Assembly: GCA_023451375.1 (NCBI GenBank)
Contig: JAEXZS010000023.1
Location: forward strand, 62,001-126,000
Reading direction: 5' to 3'
From: Pseudomonadota bacterium
Lineage (GTDB): Bacteria > Pseudomonadota > Alphaproteobacteria > Caulobacterales > Caulobacteraceae
DNA: 64,000 nucleotides
The position numbers were made by a program, and so were the translations under genes. The notes under the pieces were generated by a model. It ran no database searches. It saw only the letters and a program-made list of their open reading frames with translations, and was not told the DNA's origin. Positions 1-7,498 of the stretch are shown here, one piece after another; within the stretch, counting starts at the first letter, position 1; every line of letters begins with the position of its first letter.

Positions 1-390
1 CAGGACGGCGTCACCGTCGGCGCCAACAGCTGCGTCGACCGAGGGGCCTATGACGACACGGTTGTCGGCGAGAACACCAAGATCGACAACCTGGTGATGG
101 TCGGCCACAACTGCGTCATCGGCCGCAACTGTCTGCTCGCGGCCAACACCGGCATCTCGGGCTCCGTCACCGTCGGCGACCATGTGATCTTCGGCGGCAA
201 GGCGGGCATCGGCGACCATATCACCATTGGCGAGGGCGCGCGGGTCGCGGCGGGCGCCGGCGTCCTGGCCGACATTCCGGCGGGCGAGACCTGGTCGGGC
301 TATCCGGCGCGGCCGATCCGTCAGTTCTTGCGCGAGACGATCTGGGTCGCCAAACAGGCCGCTTCCAAGAAAGGGGCCCGGGAATCATGA
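1..390 (+). CDS. lpxD: LpxD, UDP-3-O-acylglucosamine N-acyltransferase (C-terminal part)
   Basis: Cut by the left window edge; about 129 residues remain. LpxD adds the second R-3-hydroxyacyl chain to UDP-3-O-acylglucosamine in lipid A synthesis. The visible part is left-handed beta-helix hexapeptide repeat (for example IGDHITIGEGARVAAGAGV), with the family block around GANSCVDRGAYDDT and the catalytic-type histidine in VGHNC. The C-terminal helix ends in KKGARES. Its stop overlaps the fabZ start (ATGA), so the two are translationally coupled. Confidence 0.93.
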   Translation, partial: QDGVTVGANSCVDRGAYDDTVVGENTKIDNLVMVGHNCVIGRNCLLAANTGISGSVTVGDHVIFGGKAGIGDHITIGEGARVAAGAGVLADIPAGETWSGYPARPIRQFLRETIWVAKQAASKKGARES

Positions 391-851
391 GCGACGCCGT
401 CAACATCGACTATGCCGAGGTGATGCGGCGACTGCCGCACCGCTACCCCTTCCTGCTGGTGGACAAGGCCGAGGCGTTCGTTGCCGCCACCTCGATCACC
501 GGCATCAAGAACGTCACCCACAACGAGCCCTTCTTCCCCGGGCACTTCCCGATCGATCCCGTCATGCCGGGCGTGCTGATCGTGGAAGCCATGGCGCAGA
601 CCGGCGCCCTGCTGATGTCCAAGAGCCTGGATGTGGCCGTGGCCGACAAGGTCATCATGTTCATGTCCATCGACGGCGTGCGTTTCCGCAAGCCGGCCCG
701 GCCGGGCGACCAGCTGCGCATGGAGGTCAAGGTGATCAAGGCGCGCGGCGACGCCTACAAGTTCCGGGGCGAGACCTTCATCGACGGCAAGCTGGCCGCC
801 GAGGCCGAGTTCATGGCCATGGTCGTCACCGTGGCGGATCCCGCCGCCTGA
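387..851 (+). CDS. fabZ: FabZ, 3-hydroxyacyl-ACP dehydratase
   Basis: 154 residues, the normal size for FabZ. It dehydrates 3-hydroxyacyl-ACP in the type II fatty acid elongation cycle in the cytoplasm. The single hot-dog domain carries the catalytic pair His53 (FFPGHFP) and Glu67 (IVEAMAQ). It starts at an ATGA overlap with lpxD and ends at a TGATG overlap with lpxA. Placing it between lpxD and lpxA couples membrane fatty acid supply to lipid A, which compete for 3-hydroxyacyl-ACP. Confidence 0.95.
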   Translation: MSDAVNIDYAEVMRRLPHRYPFLLVDKAEAFVAATSITGIKNVTHNEPFFPGHFPIDPVMPGVLIVEAMAQTGALLMSKSLDVAVADKVIMFMSIDGVRFRKPARPGDQLRMEVKVIKARGDAYKFRGETFIDGKLAAEAEFMAMVVTVADPAA

Positions 852-1639
852 TGAGCATCCATCCGACCGCCGTCATCGATCCTTCGGCGACCCTGGCCGA
901 CAGCGTCGAGGTCGGGCCCTGGTGCGTGATCGGACCGAACGTCAGTCTGGCGGAGGGCGTGCGCCTGTTCAGCCATGTGGTGATCCAGCAGGACACCACC
1001 ATCGGGGCGAACACCGCCGTCCATCCCTTCGCCGTGATCGGCGGCGATCCGCAGCACAACGGCTATCGCGGCGAGCCGGTGCGGCTGGAGATCGGCGCGA
1101 ACAACCTGATCCGCGAGCACTGCACCTTCAATCGCGGTACGCCGCAGGGGACGGGCGTCACGACCGTTGGTTCGCACAACCTGTTCATGACCGGCGCCCA
1201 CGTCGGGCATGACTGCGTCGTCGGCGACAACGTCGTGATGGCCAACAACGCGACCCTTGGCGGCCATGCGCATATCGGCGACCGCGTCTTCCTGGGCGGG
1301 CTTTGCGCCGTGCACCAGAACGGCCGGGTGGGGCAGGGGGCGATGATCGGCGGCCTGGCGGCGGTGACGCGTGACGTCATCCCCTATGGCTCGGCCTGGG
1401 GCAACCATGCGCGGCTGCGCGGGCTGAACCTGATCGGGCTGAAGCGAAAGGGCTATGGCAAGGATCAGCTGCGCCGCCTGCTGAGCGCCTATCGCTTCCT
1501 GTTCGAGGGCGAAGGCGAGTTCGCCGGCCGCCTGGCGGAGATCGAGGGGCGCTACGGAGACATGGAAGAAATCAAGGAGATCATCGAGTTTATTCGCGCT
1601 GGCGGGAAACGTCCGCTGTGTCTTCCGAACGCGGAATGA
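851..1639 (+). CDS. lpxA: LpxA, UDP-N-acetylglucosamine O-acyltransferase
   Basis: 262 residues from the ATG that overlaps the fabZ stop, the same length as E. coli LpxA. It carries out the first acylation of lipid A synthesis, from 3-hydroxyacyl-ACP to UDP-GlcNAc. Hexapeptide beta-helix repeats fill residues 1-190, followed by a helical C-terminal domain. The catalytic histidine is His120 in the HVGHDC block (E. coli His125 equivalent). The frame is open further upstream, but that part is a shadow of fabZ and lpxD. Confidence 0.95.
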   Translation: MSIHPTAVIDPSATLADSVEVGPWCVIGPNVSLAEGVRLFSHVVIQQDTTIGANTAVHPFAVIGGDPQHNGYRGEPVRLEIGANNLIREHCTFNRGTPQGTGVTTVGSHNLFMTGAHVGHDCVVGDNVVMANNATLGGHAHIGDRVFLGGLCAVHQNGRVGQGAMIGGLAAVTRDVIPYGSAWGNHARLRGLNLIGLKRKGYGKDQLRRLLSAYRFLFEGEGEFAGRLAEIEGRYGDMEEIKEIIEFIRAGGKRPLCLPNAE

Positions 1640-2472
1640 TCTCGCCCAGGCTAGGCCTGATCGCCGGCGGCGGGGGGCTTCCCCAGGCCGTGGCGCAGCG
1701 CTGCGAGGCCGAGGGGCGGCCGATCTACATCGTCCGGCTGGAGGGGTTCGCCGATCCCCATTTGGCGCGTTGGCCCGGCGGCGACTTCGGCATGGCCCAG
1801 ATCGGCGCGATCCTGAAGGCGCTGAAGGCCGAGGGCTGCGGAGCCGTATGCCTGGCGGGCATCGTAAACCGGCCGGATTTCAAATCGCTGAAGCCCGATT
1901 TCAAAGGCGCGACCCTGCTGCCCGGCATCATCGCCGCCGCGGCCAAGGGCGACGACGCCCTGCTGCGCAAGATTCTCTCGGCGTTCGAGGCGGAAGGCTT
2001 CATCGTGGAGGGCGCCGACGACATCCTTGGCGGGGAGACCTTGCCGCCCGGCCCGCTGGGGCGCGTCACGCCCACGCCTGAGCAGCTGGAAGACCTGAAG
2101 AAGGCGCTGTACGTCGCGGAAAAGACGGGTGAACTGGACATCGGTCAGGGCGCGGTCGTGTGCGACGGCCTGGTTCTGGCGGTCGAGGCGCAGGAGGGCA
2201 CCGACGCCATGCTGCGGCGCGTGGCCGACCTGCCCGTCGACCTGCGCGGCGCGGTGACGGATCGTAGGGGCGCTCTGGCCAAGGCGCCCAAGCCGATCCA
2301 GGATCTGCGGGTGGATATGCCGGTGATCGGCGCCCGCACGCTGGAGCTGGCGGCCCAGGCTGGTCTGTCAGGCGTCGGCGGCGTGGCCGGGCGGCTGATC
2401 CTGATCGACCGCCCGGCTATCATCGAGACCGCGGATCGGCTGGGCCTGTTCGTCTGGGGGGAAACACGATGA
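1636..2472 (+). CDS. lpxI: LpxI, UDP-2,3-diacylglucosamine pyrophosphatase
   Basis: 278 residues from the ATG at 1636, which forms an ATGA overlap with the lpxA stop; a GTG at 1618 would add six residues. LpxI hydrolyses UDP-2,3-diacylglucosamine to lipid X and UMP and replaces LpxH in alphaproteobacteria. The glycine-rich N terminus (LGLIAGGGGLPQAVA) and the GATLLPGIIAAAAKGDDALLRK block fit the DUF1009 fold. The presence of LpxI rather than LpxH between lpxA and lpxB is typical of Caulobacterales. Confidence 0.9.
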   Translation: MISPRLGLIAGGGGLPQAVAQRCEAEGRPIYIVRLEGFADPHLARWPGGDFGMAQIGAILKALKAEGCGAVCLAGIVNRPDFKSLKPDFKGATLLPGIIAAAAKGDDALLRKILSAFEAEGFIVEGADDILGGETLPPGPLGRVTPTPEQLEDLKKALYVAEKTGELDIGQGAVVCDGLVLAVEAQEGTDAMLRRVADLPVDLRGAVTDRRGALAKAPKPIQDLRVDMPVIGARTLELAAQAGLSGVGGVAGRLILIDRPAIIETADRLGLFVWGETR

Positions 2473-3641
2473 CCCGGCCCCTGAAGATCATGCTGGTGGC
2501 GGCGGAGGCGTCTGGCGACGTGCTCGGCGCCGGTCTGGCGAAGGCGCTGAAAGCCCGGCTGGGCGACGACGTGACCTTTGTAGGCGTCGGCGGTCCCCGC
2601 ATGGGGGCCGAGGGCGTGGCGAGCCCGTTCGATATCGCCGAGCTGTCGATCCTGGGCTGGATCGAGGGTCTCCGCGCCTACGGGCGCGTCAAGGCGCGGG
2701 TGGCGGAGACGGCGGCCCTTGCGGCGCGCGAGAAGCCGGACGCCGTGGTGCTGATCGACAGCTGGGGCTTCACCATCCGCGTGGCCAAGGCGATCCGCGC
2801 GGCCTCGCCTCGGACGCCGCTGATCAAATACGTCGGCCCTCAGGTGTGGGCCTCGCGGCCGGGCCGGGCCGGTACGCTGGCGGGAGCGGTGGACCATCTC
2901 CTGGCGCTGTACGCCTTCGACGCGCCGTGGTTTGAAAAGGCAGGCCTGGCGACCACGGTCGTCGGTTCCTCGGCCCTGCATATGGACATGGGCGGTGCGG
3001 ACGGCGGGGTCTTCCGCGCCCGGCGCGACATCGCCCCCGACGCGCCCCTGCTTCTGGTGCTGCCGGGAAGCCGGCCCAGCGAAGTGCGCCGCATGACGCC
3101 GGTCTATGAGCAGACGATCCAGAAGCTCAGGGTCTCGATCCCGGACCTGCAGGTCGCCGTGATCGTCGCGGCGACCGTGAAGGAGGACGTGACTTCCCGC
3201 GTCGCCGCCTGGCCGTTCCGCGTCCACCTGGTCGACGAAGACGAGAAGTACGACGCCATGAAGGCCGCCACCGCCGCGCTGGCCACCAGCGGCACGGTGT
3301 CGACCGAACTGGCCCTGGCCGGCGCGCCCATGGTGATCGCCTATCGTATCGACGGCCTGAGCTACGCCCTGATGAAGCGGCTGGTCACGGCCAGGCACGT
3401 GACCCTGTTCAACATCGCCGCCGATGAGCGCATCGCGCCGGAGTTCATCCAGCACGACGCCACGCCCGCAAAGCTGGCCAGGGCCACGGGTCGACTCCTG
3501 ACGGATCCGGACTTCGCCGCGGACCAGGCCCGACGCCAGTCGGAGGCGTTACGGCTTATGGGGCGCGGTGAAGAGGACCCTGCGCAACTGGCGGCCGATG
3601 CGGTGCTGAGGGTGATCGTCGCCAAGGCCCAAGACGAATGA
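2469..3641 (+). CDS. lpxB: LpxB, lipid A disaccharide synthase
   Basis: 390 residues. It joins UDP-2,3-diacylglucosamine and lipid X into the lipid A disaccharide at the inner face of the cytoplasmic membrane. The N terminus has the GT19 signature (AAEASGDVLGAGL) and the middle has LLVLPGSRPSEVRR, followed by the nucleotide-sugar site around TSGTVSTELALAGAPMVIAYR. It starts at an ATGA overlap with lpxI, so five consecutive lipid A or fatty acid genes are translationally linked. Confidence 0.95.
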   Translation: MTRPLKIMLVAAEASGDVLGAGLAKALKARLGDDVTFVGVGGPRMGAEGVASPFDIAELSILGWIEGLRAYGRVKARVAETAALAAREKPDAVVLIDSWGFTIRVAKAIRAASPRTPLIKYVGPQVWASRPGRAGTLAGAVDHLLALYAFDAPWFEKAGLATTVVGSSALHMDMGGADGGVFRARRDIAPDAPLLLVLPGSRPSEVRRMTPVYEQTIQKLRVSIPDLQVAVIVAATVKEDVTSRVAAWPFRVHLVDEDEKYDAMKAATAALATSGTVSTELALAGAPMVIAYRIDGLSYALMKRLVTARHVTLFNIAADERIAPEFIQHDATPAKLARATGRLLTDPDFAADQARRQSEALRLMGRGEEDPAQLAADAVLRVIVAKAQDE

Positions 3642-3663
3642 CGGCTCGGGCGCGAGGCTGACG

Positions 3664-4656
3664 ATGGCGCGTGCGCTCAGTCCCCGGCGGGCGGCTGAAC
3701 TGAGGGCCGCGCTGCAGATGGCGGCGGGCGCTTCGGCCGCCCTGTTCCTGGCCACGGCGCTGAGGCTGCCCCACCCGTACTGGAGCGTCATCTCCGCCAT
3801 CGTCGTCATCCAGGCCAGCGTGGGCGGCGGCGTGCTGACCGTGGCGCGCGATCGCGCGATCGGCACGGCGACCGGCGCGGTCGTCGGCGCGGCGGTGGCG
3901 TTGGTGCGGCCCGACGGCATGGGCGCGTTGGCGGCCGCCATCGCCGTCTGCACGGCCGGACTGGCCTTCTTCGCCGCCGGTCGACCGTGGCTGAAGATCG
4001 CGCCGGTCACGGCCGCCATCGTCATCGCCGGCGGCGCCGGGCCCGAAGGGCCAGGCTCCCTGGCGTTGGACCGGGTGATGGAGATCCTGGTGGGCAGCGG
4101 GGTGGGCGTCCTCTCGATACTGCTGCTGTTCCCCCGCCATGCCCGACAGGCCTTCCGGCTGCAGGCGCGGGACGCCGCCGGCGAGGCGGCGGCCTTGCTG
4201 GCCCTGGTGCTGAGAGGCGACCCGGCCGATGCGGCGGACATTCGCCGTCGTCACAGCGATCTCAAGCGACGTCTGGACAAGCTGGACGAGGCCGCGAAGA
4301 ACGTCATCGACCTGCCGGGCTCCCAGCGCGAGACCGCCGACCGCGCCGCCCTGGTCCGCGCCTTTTGGCGGGTGCGCAGCGACATCGTCATTCTTGGCCG
4401 CGGGTTCCAGGCGGAAGGGGCTGGGGCTCGCCTGGAGCCCTGGTCGGCCGCGGGGGCGCGGGCGGTCGCCCGGTTGGAGGCGCTCTCTCAGGGTCGGCCC
4501 GGCGCGCGTCTGGGAGAGCCCGACCTGGCCCTGGCCCTGGCTCCCGCCGAAGAGGCCGGCGACATGGCGCGCGGCGCGGCGGCGATCGGCCTGGCGCACA
4601 TGTATCGCGACCTCGACGATCTGGGCGAACGCTTCGTCGACCTGCGGCTGGTCTGA
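3664..4656 (+). CDS. FUSC-family inner-membrane protein
   Basis: 330 residues. The N-terminal half (about residues 15-155) is a run of hydrophobic helices with the PYWSVISAIVVIQASVGG block typical of FUSC and aromatic-acid-exporter-like proteins. The C-terminal half is soluble and helical. The substrate is unknown. It lies 22 bp after lpxB on the same strand and is closed by the terminator at 4677, so it may be read through from the lipid A operon. An envelope transport role is an inference. Confidence 0.7.
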   Translation: MARALSPRRAAELRAALQMAAGASAALFLATALRLPHPYWSVISAIVVIQASVGGGVLTVARDRAIGTATGAVVGAAVALVRPDGMGALAAAIAVCTAGLAFFAAGRPWLKIAPVTAAIVIAGGAGPEGPGSLALDRVMEILVGSGVGVLSILLLFPRHARQAFRLQARDAAGEAAALLALVLRGDPADAADIRRRHSDLKRRLDKLDEAAKNVIDLPGSQRETADRAALVRAFWRVRSDIVILGRGFQAEGAGARLEPWSAAGARAVARLEALSQGRPGARLGEPDLALALAPAEEAGDMARGAAAIGLAHMYRDLDDLGERFVDLRLV

Positions 4657-4676
4657 CCGCGTCAGGCAAGAAAAAA

Positions 4677-4706
4677 CGCCGGGGCGCGGACCCCGGCGTC
4701 CTTTCT
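4677..4706. terminator. bidirectional terminator between the FUSC gene and gltA
   Basis: Perfect 8-bp GC stem CGCCGGGG / CCCCGGCG (4677-4684 and 4691-4698) with a 6-nt loop. It has T-rich sequence on the + side and an A run (AAGAAAAAA) on the other, so it can stop both converging genes. Confidence 0.8.
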
Positions 4707-4723
4707 CAGGCGACCATCCGCGA

Positions 4724-6019
4724 TCAGCCGCGCTGGGCCATCGGTACGTAGTCGCGCTCGGTCGGGCCGGTGTAGAGCTGGCGCGGGCGGCCGATCTTTT
4801 GCGAGGGATCGGCCATCATCTCCTGCCACTGGGCGATCCAGCCCACGGTGCGCGCCAGGGCGAACAGCACGGTGAACATGGTGGTCGGGAAGCCCATGGC
4901 CGACAGGGTGATGCCCGAATAGAAGTCCACGTTCGGGAACAGCTTGCGCTCGGCGAAGTAGTCGTCCTTCAAGGCGACGGCCTCCAGCTCCTTGGCGACC
5001 TGGAACAGCGGATCGTTCTCGCGCCCGGTGGCCGCCAGCACTTCATAGGCAGACTGCTGCATGACCTTGGCGCGCGGGTCGTAGTTCTTGTACACGCGGT
5101 GGCCGAAGCCCATCAGCTTGTACTTGCGATCCTTCACCCCGGCGATGAATTCGGGAATCTTCTCCGGGGTGCCGATCTCCTTCAGCATGTTCAGCGCCTC
5201 TTCGTTGGCGCCGCCGTGCGACGGACCCCACAGACAGGCGATGCCGGCGGCGATGCAGGCGAAGGGATTAGCGCCCGACGAACCGGCCAGGCGCACGGTC
5301 GATGTCGAGGCGTTCTGCTCGTGGTCCGCGTGCAGGATGAAGATGCGGTCCATGGCGCGCACCAGGGCGGGATCGACGGAATAGTCCTCGGCCGGGACGG
5401 CGAAGCACATGCGCAGGAAGTTCTCGGCGTACGACAGGTCGTTGCGCGGCGAGATGAACGGCTGGCCGATGTGGTACTTGTAGGCGCGCGCCGCGATGGT
5501 CGGCATCTTCGCGACCAGGCGGATCGCCGAGATGTCGCGCTGGATCGGATCGTGGATGTCCAGGCTGTCGTGGTAGAAGGCCGACAGGGCGCCGACGGTG
5601 CCGACCATGATCGCCATCGGATGGGCGTCGCGACGGAAGCCCTCGAAGAAGCGGTCGAACTGGCTGTGCAGCATCGTGTGCATGGTGATGCTGTTTTCGA
5701 ACTTCTCGTACTGCGCGGCGGTCGGCAGTTCGCCGTGCAGCAGAAGGTGGCAGACCTCGACGAAGTTCGACTTCGACGCCAGCTGGTCGATCGGATAGCC
5801 GCGGTGCAGCAGGACGCCGGCGTCCCCGTCGATGTAGGTCAGGCCCGACTCGCAGGACGCGGTCGAGGTGAAGCCCGGGTCGAAGGTGAAGGCGCCCGTG
5901 CCGCCATAGAGCTTGCGGATGTCGATCACGTCCGGCCCGGTCGAGCCCGAGAGAACCGGCAGATCGACGCTCTTGCCCTCGAACTCGAGGGTGGCGGTTT
6001 TGGTTTGGTCAGTCATCAA
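4724..6019 (-). CDS. gltA: GltA, type II citrate synthase
   Basis: 431 residues, full length for the hexameric bacterial enzyme. It condenses oxaloacetate and acetyl-CoA to citrate at the entry to the TCA cycle. The catalytic blocks are present: WGPSHGGANE (first His), MGFGHRVYK (second His) and NVDFYSG (Asp). An N-terminal beta domain with LEFEGKSVDLPVLSGSTGPDVIDI precedes the helical core. It stands as its own unit, 63 bp downstream of gltX. Confidence 0.97.
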   Translation of the reverse strand: MMTDQTKTATLEFEGKSVDLPVLSGSTGPDVIDIRKLYGGTGAFTFDPGFTSTASCESGLTYIDGDAGVLLHRGYPIDQLASKSNFVEVCHLLLHGELPTAAQYEKFENSITMHTMLHSQFDRFFEGFRRDAHPMAIMVGTVGALSAFYHDSLDIHDPIQRDISAIRLVAKMPTIAARAYKYHIGQPFISPRNDLSYAENFLRMCFAVPAEDYSVDPALVRAMDRIFILHADHEQNASTSTVRLAGSSGANPFACIAAGIACLWGPSHGGANEEALNMLKEIGTPEKIPEFIAGVKDRKYKLMGFGHRVYKNYDPRAKVMQQSAYEVLAATGRENDPLFQVAKELEAVALKDDYFAERKLFPNVDFYSGITLSAMGFPTTMFTVLFALARTVGWIAQWQEMMADPSQKIGRPRQLYTGPTERDYVPMAQRG

Positions 6020-6082
6020 TGCCCCTTTGCAATATGACGTCCGGGCGCGGGGAGGCGTCGGGCGCTCTTTGGTTTATGGGTG

Positions 6083-7498
6083 TCACTTAATGTGTTGCAG
6101 CGCATCATCCAAGCGCCCCAGACTTTCGTCGCGCCCCAGGGCCGCCAAAGTTTTGGCGATGTCGGGCGAAGTTGACCCGGCGGTAAGCGCGGCGCGCATA
6201 GGCGGGCCGATCTTGCCGAAGCCGACGCCTTCCGCCTCCGCGAAGGCCTTCAGTTCGGCCTCGATCGCGAACACGTCCCACGACTGGAACAGGGCCAGGC
6301 GATCACGCAGGCGCCGCAGCCGGTCCGGCGTATCTCCGGACAGCAGCCCGCGCGCCTTGTCGTCCAGCGCCAGCGGCCGGGCCTTGAGGACGAACTCGGT
6401 CTGATCCGCCAGTTCCAGCACGGTCTTGGCGCGATCCTTGACGAAGGGCATGGCGCGTTGGAGCCGCGCCTCGTCGTCCTCGGCCAGGGAGCGGCCGCGC
6501 TGCAGGTGCACATCCAAAGCCAGCTTGGCCAGGCGCTCGTCGTCGGCCAGGCGCAGCCAGTGGGCGTTGACGTGGGCCAGCTTGTCGAAGTCCAGCCGGG
6601 CCGGCGCCTTGCCGATGCCGCCGAAATCGAACCATTCGACCGCCTGGGCGTCGCTGAACAGCTCGTCGTCGCCGTGCGCCCAACCCAGACGCGCCAGATA
6701 GTTGCGCATCGCCTCGGGCAGATAGCCCATGTCGGCGTACTCATGGACCGCCTGGGCCCCGTGCCGCTTCGACAGCTTGGCGCCGTCGGGGCCGTGGATC
6801 AGCGGAATGTGCGCGAACGTGGGCCGGCTCCAGCCCAGCGCGTCGTAGATCAGGCTCTGGCGGGCGGCGTTGTTCAGGTGATCGTCGCCGCGAATGACAT
6901 GGGTCACGCCCATGTCGTGGTCATCCACCACCACGGCCAGATTATAGGTCGGGGCGCCGTCGGAGCGCAGCAGCACCAGGTCGTCCAGGTCGTTGGTCGA
7001 CCAGGACACCGGCCCCTGAACCTGGTCCTCGACCGTCACGGTCGTGTCCTTGGGACGGCGAAAACGGACGACGTGCGGCTGGGACAGGTCGTCGACGGAC
7101 GGCTCCCGATCACGCCAGGGCGACTCGAAGGCGCGCTTCGCGGCCTTGGCCTCATCGCGCAGGCGGCCGGTTTCCTCGGCGGAGGTGAAGTCGCGGTAGG
7201 CGTGGCCGCTTTCCAGCAGCTGGTCGATGACCTCGCGGTGGCGGTCGGCGCGGCTGAACTGGAAGACGGGTTCCTCGTCGGCGAACAACTCGAGCCAGCT
7301 CAGGCCGTCGAAGATGGCCTTCACCGCGGCCTCGGTCGATCGCTCCCGATCCGTGTCCTCGACGCGGATAAGGAAACGTCCCGCGTGTCTTTTGGCGTAC
7401 AGCCAGTTGAAAAGCGCCGTGCGGGCCCCTCCTATATGGAGGTAGCCGGTCGGCGAGGGGGCGAAACGCGTGACGACGGTGGAAGAGGGCGAGGTCAT
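6083..7498 (-). CDS. gltX: GltX, glutamyl-tRNA synthetase
   Basis: 471 residues from the ATG at 7498, chosen because FAPSPTGYLHIGGARTA follows at once; the open frame extends 18 codons further. Class I synthetase charging tRNA-Glu. The HIGH motif is HIGG and the KMSKS motif is KLSKRHG. The C-terminal anticodon-binding cage is present. The start codon overlaps the candidate comEC start on the other strand by 2 bp. Confidence 0.95.
   Translation of the reverse strand: MTSPSSTVVTRFAPSPTGYLHIGGARTALFNWLYAKRHAGRFLIRVEDTDRERSTEAAVKAIFDGLSWLELFADEEPVFQFSRADRHREVIDQLLESGHAYRDFTSAEETGRLRDEAKAAKRAFESPWRDREPSVDDLSQPHVVRFRRPKDTTVTVEDQVQGPVSWSTNDLDDLVLLRSDGAPTYNLAVVVDDHDMGVTHVIRGDDHLNNAARQSLIYDALGWSRPTFAHIPLIHGPDGAKLSKRHGAQAVHEYADMGYLPEAMRNYLARLGWAHGDDELFSDAQAVEWFDFGGIGKAPARLDFDKLAHVNAHWLRLADDERLAKLALDVHLQRGRSLAEDDEARLQRAMPFVKDRAKTVLELADQTEFVLKARPLALDDKARGLLSGDTPDRLRRLRDRLALFQSWDVFAIEAELKAFAEAEGVGFGKIGPPMRAALTAGSTSPDIAKTLAALGRDESLGRLDDALQHIK

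Noticed and set aside
2145..3455. 436-codon frame antisense to lpxB
   Set aside because: Shadow of lpxI and lpxB with an Arg/His/Gly-rich composition.
4229..6037. 602-codon + strand frame across the FUSC and gltA region
   Set aside because: It runs out of frame through the FUSC gene and antisense to gltA, which has full family conservation. Composition is Arg/Gly/Ala-rich, as expected for a shadow.
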